DNA of 64,000 bases from Brettanomyces bruxellensis (taxonomy: Eukaryota > Ascomycota > Pichiomycetes > Pichiales > Pichiaceae): the NCBI RefSeq assembly GCF_011074885.1, contig NC_054690.1, positions 687,001-751,000 on the forward strand, written 5' to 3'. Below are positions 19,220 through 28,949 of this stretch, one piece after another. Each line of letters starts with the position of its first letter. Position 1 is the first letter of the stretch. The notes below the pieces were generated by a model. It was given only the letters and a program-made list of their open reading frames with translations. It was not told where the DNA came from and ran no database searches. Position numbers and translations under genes: made by a program.

Positions 19220-19695
19220 GTTTCGTTGTCCGGCTGGTGGTAATATTCACAGAAAAAGAGACAAGTTATAAATTTTTCCCGTTGTGTTTAATTAACAAAA
19301 TTGTGAGGAAGAAAAGTGAAAAGGAGGTATTAACTTTGAGGATTACCGTACCCAAGGATTCTCGAGAGGAAATGAAAAACTAAATTTGAAAATCCCTGCG
19401 AAAATCAAAGGGAAAAAAAGCGAAACTCAGAGCATCCAGCAATTCGTACCCAGAATTTTGCTCGATTATGATAGGTTTGCTTTTAATAATACATCCTCCC
19501 TTTCCCTTTATAATTTTCTAATTTACTAGAGTCTAGATGTGAATTGTTTCTAACAGACTTCGCTATTTATCGAATACAATTAGAAGAGTGAATTCGAATT
19601 TTCGAAGGCTTGAACATAATTGTCATTTAAATCCAAAACAGCAGGTTGAATTTTAAAGCATTCTTACTGCCTACCATGAAATTTCGTTAAGAGGA
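19220..19695. promoter_or_regulatory. Divergent intergenic BNA6/ECO1
   Basis: 476 bp shared upstream region. A 62-codon plus-strand frame (19195-19383) overlaps the BNA6 start and is Lys/Glu-rich but unlike any protein I know. No clear motif. Confidence 0.4.
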
Positions 19696-20441
19696 ATGAA
19701 ATTTTCAAGAAAAATGAGTATTTTTTATGCTAACAAGACACCCCGGGGTAAGGCCTACTGCAAACGAAGCATGTTGATTAAATGTGCGCAATGTGGATTA
19801 TGCTACATAGATAGCAATACTATCGGGCAGAAACTACATGCTAGGTATCACAGAAACGCAATCAACGGAATACGCGTGGGAAGCCAAAGAGAATTAGAAT
19901 CGTTTGGTAAGGTCATTGAAAAGTTCACAATAAAAGTAGGAAAGATGGGTTCTATAATTGAAGCCAATATCAATTCTAGGAAGGTACAAAAGTACTCGAT
20001 GAGGTATTGCAAGCGGCAAATCTGGTACTCAACTCTCAAGATAATATGAAACGTTGGCATGGAAAGACAAAATTTAAGGGGAAAGTATTTGTTTGTATTT
20101 ATAGGGCACGGATTATTGGTATATGCATTACAGAAACACCGCAAATTGGATACTGGATGATCCAAGGCTCACATATTCTAGTCCCAAATAAAAATCCGAA
20201 ACTCGCTATTGGTATTGACCGAATTTTTGTGGTAAAAACATTTAGAAGACACGGCATTGCCACGAGATTACTTAATGCTGTGGCTAACCATAGCTTTTAC
20301 AAGCTCAAGCTCAGACCATACCAGATTGGATGGAGTCAACCAAGCCATTTCGGGGAGTTTGTTGCTAGGAAATACAGTGGTGTTGTTCATCCTCGTTCAG
20401 GGAAGGTATTAATCCCAGTATATAAGCAAGAAGATGTGTAA
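19696..20441 (+). CDS. ECO1: Eco1 cohesin acetyltransferase, reading frame broken near 19980
   Basis: Cohesin acetyltransferase (Smc3 acetylation, sister-chromatid cohesion in S phase). The first part (19696 to about 19980) has the Eco1 zinc finger with Cys30, Cys33, His48, His52. The second part (from about 19980 to 20441) has the GNAT domain: IDRIFVVKTFRRHGIATRL and WSQPSHFGEFVARKY, ending in LIPVYK. They lie in different frames; continuity needs a -1 shift (or one base missing) at GGAAGG 19979-19984. The downstream frame is open from 19980 and reads EGTKVLDEVLQ, collinear with ScEco1. No TACTAAC/GT-AG intron fits. The sequence SRKMSIFY at residues 4-11 resembles a degenerate PCNA-binding box. 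ECO1 is essential in S. cerevisiae, so a base error, allele difference or recoding is likelier than loss. Confidence 0.9.
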
Positions 20442-20729
20442 AATCCTGGTGAAATTTCTTACGCGATCGCGTCACAGGATTTTTTTCCCTCTAAATAAAA
20501 ATTAATTCGATCGGTCATATTTATTTCCTCTGTTTACCTCAAATAAGGAAAAAGTAATTTTATTTTTCTTTTTTTACCACAGATCTATTACAAAGTTAAT
20601 ATAAAACTCGAACCTTAGTCAAACCATAAAATACACTCCTAGTCGATCAATTGTGTGACCGTTTAGAATATCATAAATAGAGTGATTTCATTTCTAAAGC
20701 GATAGGGTAAACATCGCATTGTTCTTATT
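20442..20729. promoter_or_regulatory. ECO1-STU1 intergenic with ACGCGATCGCGT palindrome
   Basis: 288 bp. A perfect 12-bp palindrome ACGCGATCGCGT (20461-20472) contains two CGCG cores resembling MluI-type cell-cycle elements in inverted arrangement. It lies 20 bp after the ECO1 stop and 257 bp before STU1. Two further CGATC strings follow (about 20509 and 20643). Confidence 0.4.
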
Positions 20730-23700
20730 ATGGAAAACAAAGTTTCACCCAAGTATCTTTATGATGCACTCACTTCGCATGATATTCTCAGGTCATTTGA
20801 TCTGATAAGAACTTTCAAGGCTGAAGTTAAGTCGGGATTTGTTGACGTTGATTTGGCACAACAGTATTTTGACTCACTAATTATTGCATATAAGGAGCCG
20901 AAACTTTCTATCAGTTCTTTTTCGACCATCTGCCATTTGATAAAATTGGTGAGGATAAAGAAGCCCGTACTACTCTCAAGCCTCCATTCAATATTGATAC
21001 CATTTCTTTTACAACGCTTAAAAGAATCAAGAACGTCTTTAAGAAGTGCATCTATGAAAGCTCTGGTGACCATATGGGAGGCGGCACCTAGAGAGTTTGA
21101 AAACGATTTGAAGACCATCGGTTTGAAAAGCAGGGATCCTTTGATTCGCAGAAGGTTGTTAGAGATGATTGAAGAGATTTCGAAAAACTCTCCAGGATTT
21201 ACTCTTGAGTCCTTTCTTTTCTCGATTGTGGGCTGCTTGGTTGATGCTAATACTTATGTTGTTGAAGCAGCCTTTAACTTGTTGGTCTCATATCTTAACT
21301 CCCTATCCCCATCGAAAGCTAAATCGATGAGTACAGATCTTGTTGGGTTATTGAAGATAAATCATGTTGGTCATAGTCTTTCTATTCGCTTGTTATCGCA
21401 GTTAAATGAAGGTAGATCAGTTATCTCTCTGTACAAAAAGCAGATGTTTTCGTCATCTTTAAGTGGTTCTACTTTTAGAAAGCAACCCCTCGGATCCGTT
21501 TGTCACTCTACTTTGTCCAGTTCTGAATCATCTTCGATTACTTCTAGATCAAACTACAAAAATTCTATGTTTCCACCTAGTAAGTATTCTTTTGACGGGT
21601 TTCAAAACAGGGATAAGATTTTGCAGCTTCTTGTATCATTTCCGGAGTTTTTATCCATAGATAAGGTTCAATCGCTTGATATAACTGATGACGTGCAACT
21701 TCTAGATATTGCAGAAAAGATTAAGCCATTCTTTGAGGGTAAGGAGACGGAGAAAAATTGGACTCTAAGGATTAAAAGCATACACAGGTTGCAATCATTA
21801 CTTAGAGGTAATGCAATTGTGGAATATAGGCAGTTATTGGCTAAGGTAGTGCATGATCTCTCAGGTTGTATTGCAAAGGCATCGCAATCATTACGGACTA
21901 TTCTTTCCAGCTCCGGTTGCCAACTTTGTAAAGAGCTGGCTTTTGCACTTGGTCCAAAATTAGACAGCTCTACAATAGATGCATTTGTTACTCCACTATT
22001 AAAATTGTCATGCTCAAGGAAGACAATTACACACCGCAAAGCTAATTTGGCGATGATTTCCCTCGTTTTATTTACAAATTCGAGTAACAGAATGATGACA
22101 CAAATATATTCTTCTTTCTTAGAAAAAAATGTTCAAGCAAGAGCATATGCATTGATATGGGCTGAGTTTTTTCTTTTAAGGCACGCTCCGAATTCAAGTG
22201 TTATGGATTCATCCTTGAATTATCTTAGTAGCATTATAGGAAAGGCGGTTTCTGATCCATCTCCGATGGTAAGACAAATTGCACGTCCCGCATTTTGGAC
22301 TCTAAACGAATTTTTCCCTAAGGATGGAAGAATGATACTGTCAGCTCTTTCCCATTCAACTTTAAAAGCTTTGGATAAAAGTCGATACGCTGCTGTAAAC
22401 ATGATTCCTAGTGCTTTATCAGGTTGTGATACATCACATAGCCGTAAATCTTCTGATAGCAGAAGTTCAAGCAAGCCAGCAAGCTTTTCTGACCCTGAAT
22501 CATCCTCATCACCATTAAACCCAGAAGTTGATGCTTCTGAGAGAAAGCCCTTGGTTACAACTATCTTGGCGGTGAGTGCATTAACTAAAAATGATGAGCC
22601 AAACGAAGTGCGTAGTGATAATTCATTAATAAAGAACGAAACATGCACAAAAAGACTGACAAAACAAAGCGAAAATCTCAAAGAAACTCTTGAAACTATT
22701 GAGGTCATGAAACCGCAAACTATAGGTAAAGCTCCACAGCTAGGTGAATATTCCGAAAGGGTCAAGAGAGAAAATGAAATCTATAATGGGTTACTATCGC
22801 AGGATTCAGCCGATCAGAAGGCTGCTTTTGATGAATTAATTAAGATGCAAAATAGTCATTTACCAGCAAAATTTGGATCGGCATTCAACGAGCTTAGTGT
22901 TAGAAATCCAGAGATAATGTACGCTGTATTTAGTGATGAAAAAGGCTTTCAATACTTGGTGAATTATCTTTCCACTAATAACATTGTTCGTATTTTTTGC
23001 TTCTATGTGATGAGTGAGAAATTTACGGTCAATGCAAGCATTTTATCAATGATTATTCGTGATGTCCCTATCGATGACTTATGCTTGGGACTAACTGAAA
23101 TGATTAGCGCTTGCAATGATTCATCTAAAATTCAGGATTTGGCTCTATCATTTCAACTGGTAAAGCATAGAGATGAATTGCTTCGAGCCAGTTTTGAGCT
23201 AGCTGACTTTCTACTCTGCTCAAATAATGTTCATTTAGAGAGTTATCTGTTAAGTTCACTTTTTGACTCCCTCTTTCAGAGTTGGGAATTTTCAGATCAT
23301 TCTGAAGATGGAAAGTATATAACCTTGCTGAAAGATGGTGCTGAAAAGAATATCACTCTTTTTAGAAAAAGAATTTCTTGCCTAAAGGATGTACAATTAC
23401 AGTCAGAAATTATACATAAGCTAGCCCTTAAGGATGAAAGTGATCTTGAAAGTTCCGATGTAAATCTCGATTATTTACCAACCAACGAAGAGTTAGAGGA
23501 TGCAGAAGAGCCAAATCTTGATGGTTTGACTATGGTTGTCCGTAAAGACGTTTCCGATAAATCGGTTCCGGTGGACAGTGACATGACAATGATTATGCCA
23601 ACTTTCAAAAATCAGAATCCTGCAGAATTGTCAATGATTAAAGAGGAAAACACCAAGCAACATACAGCTATAAATAATGAAAACAATCCTATAAATCCAT

Positions 23701-24893
23701 TTGTTGATGAAAGCGAGACTAATTCTGATGATAGTAAGCAGGTGGAGTCGTCCGAGATGAAAATTGACGACGTTTTTAATTCACCTGGCGCTGAAAGTAC
23801 TTCAGAAGATATAAACAGTTCTATAAGTGAATTAAATGGAGAGAGTATGGATTTGGAGGAAGCAGAACCGTCTGTTCGGACCCCTACGACTGGTATGAAA
23901 AGGCTTTCCATAAATGATAGCAAAGAGGAAGATCGTAACTTCCCAAGCAAAGATACACCACTTCCGGATACTGATACTTCAATATCTCATAAATCGGACA
24001 AACATTCTGCACCATCTGCACCATCTGCATCACCTGCATCACCTGTTTTAAAAGACCAAGTGTCAGTCCCAGCTTCTATGGATCCATTGGCACCATTAAC
24101 GAAACCAACAGACAATATTCAAATATATGAGGATAAAGCTGATTTTTTGGACTCTTTAAAGGAGGCACTAGACTCAAAAGCATGGCAAGATCTTGAAACT
24201 TATGAGTTGCATCGTGTAAGGCAAGGAGAAGTGAAAAATGAAAGTGATTTACTTACAAAACTTAAAGCGAAAACCATTACATATGAAGAGCTCATAGCAG
24301 TCATGTATCAGCTAGACCAAAGTCAATCAAATCCGGATACTCTAATAAATTATCTTCTAGATTTTTTAAGTCCAGAAACACCCATGAAGCAAATGCTTGT
24401 GGCGATTTATCTAATAGGGAAGTGTTTGCCTAAGATCAATAAAGAAAAGGACGAACCAATTACTCTGAGACTACTTGAATTGTGCGTTCCACTTGACAGT
24501 GACGTTTTTGATGAATTGTATTTTGCCTTGGAGGAGACAATGAAGAACATAGATGATTTGAAGTGTTTAGTCATGCTTCTTCAAAAGAAAGGGTTTAGGA
24601 GACTAACCGTGGCACAAAAGCAAATCTCTTTGCATGCGATATCAACGTGGTTGAGACCAAGCAATATTACATATGAGGATGTCTTTATGCTTGATTCTTG
24701 GCTATTCAAACTTCTAGATGATGAACATGTCATACTTCGAAAGCTGGCCGTCACTATATATGCCAAACTTTACAAGTTCATGGTGGATCATGTCAAGAGT
24801 AAAGAGGGTGATGAACTGATTGATAAAAGTATCTTTCAGAAAATGGATGGACCACAGATTGAATTAATTAAGTACTACGCGGCTAAAGTATAA
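20730..24893 (+). CDS. STU1: CLASP-family spindle protein Stu1
   Basis: Microtubule plus-end/spindle protein of the CLASP family, binding beta-tubulin and kinetochores. 1387 residues (ScStu1: 1513). The N-terminal TOG/HEAT region (about 1-230) includes LRSASMKALVTIWEAAP and RRRLLEMIEEISKN. A second HEAT block spans about 290-570 with SGCIAKASQSLRTILSSSGC. A Ser-rich, unstructured linker (about 570-620) and a long acidic/Ser/Pro linker (about 900-1130) follow, and a C-terminal helical domain occupies about 1140-1387. A short in-frame repeat at 24010-24046 encodes alternating Ala-Pro-Ser/Ala-Ser-Pro. Complete, intronless, clean ATG. Confidence 0.92.
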   Translation: MENKVSPKYLYDALTSHDILRSFDLIRTFKAEVKSGFVDVDLAQQYFDSLIIAYKEPKLSISSFSTICHLIKLVRIKKPVLLSSLHSILIPFLLQRLKESRTSLRSASMKALVTIWEAAPREFENDLKTIGLKSRDPLIRRRLLEMIEEISKNSPGFTLESFLFSIVGCLVDANTYVVEAAFNLLVSYLNSLSPSKAKSMSTDLVGLLKINHVGHSLSIRLLSQLNEGRSVISLYKKQMFSSSLSGSTFRKQPLGSVCHSTLSSSESSSITSRSNYKNSMFPPSKYSFDGFQNRDKILQLLVSFPEFLSIDKVQSLDITDDVQLLDIAEKIKPFFEGKETEKNWTLRIKSIHRLQSLLRGNAIVEYRQLLAKVVHDLSGCIAKASQSLRTILSSSGCQLCKELAFALGPKLDSSTIDAFVTPLLKLSCSRKTITHRKANLAMISLVLFTNSSNRMMTQIYSSFLEKNVQARAYALIWAEFFLLRHAPNSSVMDSSLNYLSSIIGKAVSDPSPMVRQIARPAFWTLNEFFPKDGRMILSALSHSTLKALDKSRYAAVNMIPSALSGCDTSHSRKSSDSRSSSKPASFSDPESSSSPLNPEVDASERKPLVTTILAVSALTKNDEPNEVRSDNSLIKNETCTKRLTKQSENLKETLETIEVMKPQTIGKAPQLGEYSERVKRENEIYNGLLSQDSADQKAAFDELIKMQNSHLPAKFGSAFNELSVRNPEIMYAVFSDEKGFQYLVNYLSTNNIVRIFCFYVMSEKFTVNASILSMIIRDVPIDDLCLGLTEMISACNDSSKIQDLALSFQLVKHRDELLRASFELADFLLCSNNVHLESYLLSSLFDSLFQSWEFSDHSEDGKYITLLKDGAEKNITLFRKRISCLKDVQLQSEIIHKLALKDESDLESSDVNLDYLPTNEELEDAEEPNLDGLTMVVRKDVSDKSVPVDSDMTMIMPTFKNQNPAELSMIKEENTKQHTAINNENNPINPFVDESETNSDDSKQVESSEMKIDDVFNSPGAESTSEDINSSISELNGESMDLEEAEPSVRTPTTGMKRLSINDSKEEDRNFPSKDTPLPDTDTSISHKSDKHSAPSAPSASPASPVLKDQVSVPASMDPLAPLTKPTDNIQIYEDKADFLDSLKEALDSKAWQDLETYELHRVRQGEVKNESDLLTKLKAKTITYEELIAVMYQLDQSQSNPDTLINYLLDFLSPETPMKQMLVAIYLIGKCLPKINKEKDEPITLRLLELCVPLDSDVFDELYFALEETMKNIDDLKCLVMLLQKKGFRRLTVAQKQISLHAISTWLRPSNITYEDVFMLDSWLFKLLDDEHVILRKLAVTIYAKLYKFMVDHVKSKEGDELIDKSIFQKMDGPQIELIKYYAAKV

Positions 24894-25034
24894 TTATATA
24901 ATACGCTAGAAGGCAAATATGGCTACTGTGAATTAACAAGTAATGTATAGGTGTATCAATATGTGCATGAGTGTCAACTTAAGATAGAATAGAAGAGAAA
25001 AATGGGAAAGAGGCAAAGTAAAAAAGAATTTAAC

Positions 25035-26150
25035 TCAGTAGAAGGGTTCACCTTCATCAACAAACAGTGGGTTAAACTCTTTATCACTTGGCATCTTGGA
25101 ATCTAATGGTTTGTACAAGTAAAATGCTTTTAGTGCATTGACAAAGCTTCTAATTCTAGCTTCTTTCAATGATGAACCCTCACCGCCGGCAAGTAGGTTT
25201 TCTCCACTAAAGCAGCCTACAACAAATACTGCTCTGTTTGAAAGACGACCACTTTCACTCATCAGCCTCACAGTTAATGGCTCCATCCCCTTCACCCTTA
25301 AAAGTCTAGTCAAGAGTTTTCCTGGTTCTTTGAAATCAAACATCGAAGGTATATCAATCTTTCTAGATAGGATGTGTTTGTGTGTGAATTTCTTGGCTGC
25401 TTCTTCACCCTCATGAGCGTAAACGCCTGCAATTATAGCTCTCACTGCATTCGCAAACGCTGTACTGTCATCCAAAGTTGTTTCAGTCGGACATCCAAAT
25501 TTAGTTATTCCTTTTTCCACCCGAGTAACACGCCTGTCGAATCTAAGTCTTCCAAACCTGAACAAAGATGGCTCGTCTGCCAAATACTTCTCAATATTTG
25601 ATGTTCTGTCTTCTTCTATACCCCAGCTGTTCTTTGCAACATCCGCAAGTGAAAAATCGCCAATATAAGCATCCACCGCATTCTTTGTAATAGAAATTGG
25701 CAATCTAGGATAGTTTGTGATTAAATACTCTGTTGTATAGAAAGAAAGAAGATTCGCTCCAAATATAGCTAACTGTTTATTATCCGGGTACTGTTCACCT
25801 TCCTTCGGACAGGTCAAAGCACGCACAATAGTTGAATATTTATATGATGATGGTAACTGTAATCTGGCGTGAAGTGTAATAACAGCCGGTATCTTTTTGG
25901 CCTGTGCCTCAGAAATGTTTAATGAGATGTTATTTCTTTGGTATTTTTTGAAATCTAACTTATTCTCGGGCACTTTCAATTGTTTTTGATCAATAACTGT
26001 ATTTTCAGACCTCTCATAAGAAAACTTAAATCTTCTTCTTTTCACTGGTGTGGACGTAAGCTGAGGTGGCTTTACAGGAGATGAAGAAAGAGCCCTCTTA
26101 AAGCATGTGAGTTGAACAGCACGACAACTTAGTCTGGAATTTCTCAACAT
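25035..26150 (-). CDS. MRPL3: Mitochondrial large-subunit ribosomal protein mL44 (Mrpl3)
   Basis: Mitochondrial ribosomal protein with an RNase III-like fold, 371 residues (ScMrpl3: 390). The N-terminus (about 1-30) is Arg/Ser/Leu-rich without acids: a presequence. The RNase III-like domain follows (about 115-265) with LAIFGANLLSFYTTEYLI and AFANAVRAIIAGVYAHEGEE; the catalytic acidic residues of true RNase III are not evident, as expected for mL44. A dsRNA-binding-like C-terminal domain (about 280-355) includes GCFSGENLLAGGEGSSLKEA. Convergent with STU1 (141 bp). Confidence 0.93.
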   Translation of the reverse strand: MLRNSRLSCRAVQLTCFKRALSSSPVKPPQLTSTPVKRRRFKFSYERSENTVIDQKQLKVPENKLDFKKYQRNNISLNISEAQAKKIPAVITLHARLQLPSSYKYSTIVRALTCPKEGEQYPDNKQLAIFGANLLSFYTTEYLITNYPRLPISITKNAVDAYIGDFSLADVAKNSWGIEEDRTSNIEKYLADEPSLFRFGRLRFDRRVTRVEKGITKFGCPTETTLDDSTAFANAVRAIIAGVYAHEGEEAAKKFTHKHILSRKIDIPSMFDFKEPGKLLTRLLRVKGMEPLTVRLMSESGRLSNRAVFVVGCFSGENLLAGGEGSSLKEARIRSFVNALKAFYLYKPLDSKMPSDKEFNPLFVDEGEPFY

Positions 26151-26979
26151 TTATCGTGGTAATCGTAAATAAACAAATATGACTGTTAAATAGTGCCAAA
26201 TGCAATTTAATAGAAAATGAGAGATCCACTCAATATATAAATACGTCTAGAATGAAAGATGATAATTGTTCAGAATGCAAAAGCATGAACAAAATAAATA
26301 ATCTTCCTAGAATGTAATTTCTGTTAAAGTTAATGCCTAAGTAATTAAGCCCCTTCAATGAAAAGATGTGTAGTCGCTTATAAAATAAATGATTTTTTTG
26401 TCGTGATAAGAGCCTAAAGCTACCATCGCATAGAATTTGAGCTTTACCCTTAATTCTTTCTTTTCTGTCTTCCAACCCAATACGAAATTTTTCATCCCCC
26501 TCGCTTTTTGCTTTTCGGCACACTACAATAGCCCTTGGGAAAATAAGTTTACGTCCTTGCACCACTTTAAATTTGACCTTAGTTAGGAATGCCTTTAATC
26601 CTACGTAAGTGTAGTGCAGCGCAATATATTGGGTTTTCTTGGTATTATCCTGTTACATGAGTGCGTTTGGTAAATTGTTCTACAATGACTTGCAAATGTG
26701 TAAAAGCAGGTGATGTTCAATAAAGCCGCTAAAAAGATATCGGCTCATCATTTTGATTCCGGGAAACAAGAAATGAAAATAAAAAGTATGAAGTGTAACC
26801 GAGAAAAAAAGATTAATGAAATTAAATAAATAGAGAAAGCTCGCATCAATTTCTCAAGAGAAGATAATAATTGTGTTCACGATAAAGTATAGCATTATTA
26901 TCTACTTTTGCATTTGTTTTAATAGACCACCTTTATTAACATCTCCCATATACATCATTAAGGTATATTGTTTGCAAGA
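26151..26979. other. Divergent intergenic MRPL3 / 77-residue protein gene
   Basis: 829 bp upstream of both neighbours. A 111-codon minus-strand frame (26230-26565, from a GTG) is basic but has no recognisable domain; I do not call it. The rest is AT-rich and unremarkable. Confidence 0.4.
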
Positions 26980-27294
26980 ATGGTAAGCATTTGACATAAC
27001 TAACGGGCTCTCATAATAAGGATGAGTTTAAGATTTATACTAACAAATTTATTAATCTATTAGGCTGGACATATGTTTATACCAAGTTGGCTTCGAGCTC
27101 CATCAGGAGGTTGGTTCCATACACCGAAAAATGCTAATATAAATGGTGTTGTTGTTTTAACTGGATACTTTGCTTTATTGTATGTGTTATATCTTCAAGG
27201 TGAAAGGAATACAGTTAATCCACAAAAGACATACAGTTTAGAAACAGTGAAGAGGTGGAATGCCGCGGCTGCTAAAAAGCCTGAAAGCGATTAG
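26980..27294 (+). CDS. 77-residue single-helix protein, exon 1 = ATG only
   Basis: Spliced gene: exon 1 is the start codon alone (26980-26982), the intron is 26983-27063 (GTAAGC ... TACTAAC at 27038-27044 ... TAG), exon 2 is 27064-27294. The 77-residue product begins MAGHMFIPSWLRAPSGGW, then a short polar turn (HTPKN), one hydrophobic helix (about 29-45) and a hydrophilic Lys/Ala-rich C-terminus. The shape resembles small inner-membrane subunits of mitochondrial respiratory complexes, but I do not recognise the family. Without splicing, translation could start at the internal ATG 27073 (73 residues); perfect splice signals and clean phase make the spliced form likelier. Convergent with CMS1. 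Confidence 0.7.
26983..27063 (+). other. Spliceosomal intron directly after the start codon
   Basis: 81 nt, 5' GTAAGC, branch site TACTAAC (27038-27044), 3' TAG. The branch A (27043) is 20 nt from the 3' end, nearly the same distance as in the BET4 intron. Confidence 0.8.
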
Positions 27295-27544
27295 GCAACA
27301 ATTGAACGGCAATTGCAAGGGATATTCTTACACATTTATTTATTCGCATTATTCATTCTTGATGCCCAAGTATTTCATTAAATGAGTCAAAGCTCATTAC
27401 ATGTCTATTTATTCATATTATCAACATGATTGTTTTAATGAACGGAAATAAAAAATTACACATTATATTGGTATTAGTTATGTTGCCGGACGTAATGCAC
27501 AATAGAAAGTATACAAGTAGAAAATCTAAATTTAACGATCTAAT

Positions 27545-28426
27545 TTAATATAAGTATATGCGCACATCTTTGTTGCCATCGATAATCTTCCTAAGTGTTC
27601 TAATTGTATCCGGTGTGTCCCACAAGTTTTGCAGCTTAGAATCCAGGTAGCAGTCACAAATCACGGCTTTGATCTCTGTTCCTTTTAAAGGTGACTTCTC
27701 AACTTCAAGAATTCTTTTGATTCTACCTGGGGTACCTGCAAGAATTCGACACCTGCTTGATTTTAGATTTTTGATATCATCTTTAAGTCTGTTTTTCGAG
27801 ATAAGTTTCATAGATCCAGCCTCCATAGATCGTGTTGCACGGTGAACATCGCACGCTCTAATTGCAGACATAGATATAACCAATGCATAGCAGTGCTCGT
27901 GCCTTGCCGGTTTCCCCTTTTTTTCTTCTGGTTTCACGTCCTTTTTGCCAGCCTTCTTAGCTTCAGCCCGAAGTCTTTTTGGTGATTTCGATAAGACATC
28001 ATTTTCGATGAAATTTTCCAAAAAGCTAGGTAAATTTTTCAAAGTTCTCTCCTCCTTCCAGTCACCGGTGTAGGCTATGTTACTTTTGCTGATATATAAA
28101 TCACTGAGTTCCAATGCTGATAATTTTTTGTTTTGTCTCTTCACCTTTTGTGCTAATTTTTCGGCAATGATGTCAGCTGTTTGAGTTGCTATATTCTTCT
28201 TTTCTGCCGTGTCGTATTCCAACTTTCTTTTCTTCTTTTCCTTAAGCTTTTCCTTGTCAGTGTTCTTCCTCTTATTACTTTTGGACTTTTTTTCTTCCTC
28301 TTCCTGCTCAGTTTTCTGTTCGTTATCACTCTGATCTTCATTTTCCTTAGGAACACTCACACCTTCATCCTCAGATGCCTCAAACTTATAATCCAAGCCG
28401 TCGTTAAGATCGTCTTCACCAGTCAT
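27545..28426 (-). CDS. CMS1: Cms1, ribosome-biogenesis protein of the DEAD-like fold
   Basis: 293 residues (ScCms1: 291). The N-terminal third is acidic then strongly basic/coiled (residues about 1-90, Lys/Glu-rich). The C-terminal two-thirds is the Cms1 domain, a degenerate DEAD-box-like fold: LPSFLENFI, CYALVISMSAIRACDVHRA and the diagnostic RCRILAGTPGRIKRILE, which mimics helicase motif Ib (TPGR) without Walker A. Cms1 is linked to the small-subunit processome / 90S pre-ribosome in yeast. Start at the ATG complement 28424-28426. Divergent from CNN1 across 523 bp. Confidence 0.9.
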   Translation of the reverse strand: MTGEDDLNDGLDYKFEASEDEGVSVPKENEDQSDNEQKTEQEEEEKKSKSNKRKNTDKEKLKEKKKRKLEYDTAEKKNIATQTADIIAEKLAQKVKRQNKKLSALELSDLYISKSNIAYTGDWKEERTLKNLPSFLENFIENDVLSKSPKRLRAEAKKAGKKDVKPEEKKGKPARHEHCYALVISMSAIRACDVHRATRSMEAGSMKLISKNRLKDDIKNLKSSRCRILAGTPGRIKRILEVEKSPLKGTEIKAVICDCYLDSKLQNLWDTPDTIRTLRKIIDGNKDVRIYLY

Positions 28427-28949
28427 TCTATGATGATAATATTGGTCGCTTTAATGCCGAATCCCAATGTAGAGGAGCTTCTTTCGAATGCACAGTTTAA
28501 TATGGATGCATCTTAAAGAAATCTTGAGTTGAAAACTTTCCAGGTAAAAAAAATTTAAGCTGATCGAATTTTTTTTCCCTTATTTTTTATTTGTTTTGGA
28601 ATTTCTATTGTTCGAAATACGCGAATGTTAGGGGACGACTAGTTGAAGAAAATACGCAGCCGTCCACACGTACTAGAATAAAGAATATCCTAGAGTAAAC
28701 ATTAATTGGAATAAGTAAGATTGATATATTTACATGATCTCCGATCTTCTATTCAACTACCAAATTCAAAATCAAGTTGTGACATATTCTATTGTTTTCT
28801 TTTCCTAGGTTCAGCATTATTTTTCTTTTAAACAACATACAAATTAATTTCCCATTTTAAAAGCTATCATCTGTGTTGTATCACGTTCATCAATGTGGAA
28901 TGAGTTTGGAAATTTTTACACTAGGAATTGAAGTATACATGAATTTATT
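28427..28949. promoter_or_regulatory. Divergent intergenic CMS1/CNN1 with a CNN1 uORF
   Basis: 523 bp. At 28939-28953 a four-codon uORF (ATG AAT TTA TTA TGA) ends with a TGA that overlaps the CNN1 start codon (ATGA at 28950-28953), one base out of frame. No other feature is recognised. Confidence 0.6.

Noticed and set aside
19907..19979. GT...AG intron as explanation of the ECO1 frame break
   Set aside because: No TACTAAC-type branch site, though both introns in the window have a perfect one, and the removed segment aligns with Eco1 coding sequence.
26230..26565. 111-codon minus-strand frame upstream of MRPL3
   Set aside because: Begins with GTG, no early ATG, no family resemblance.
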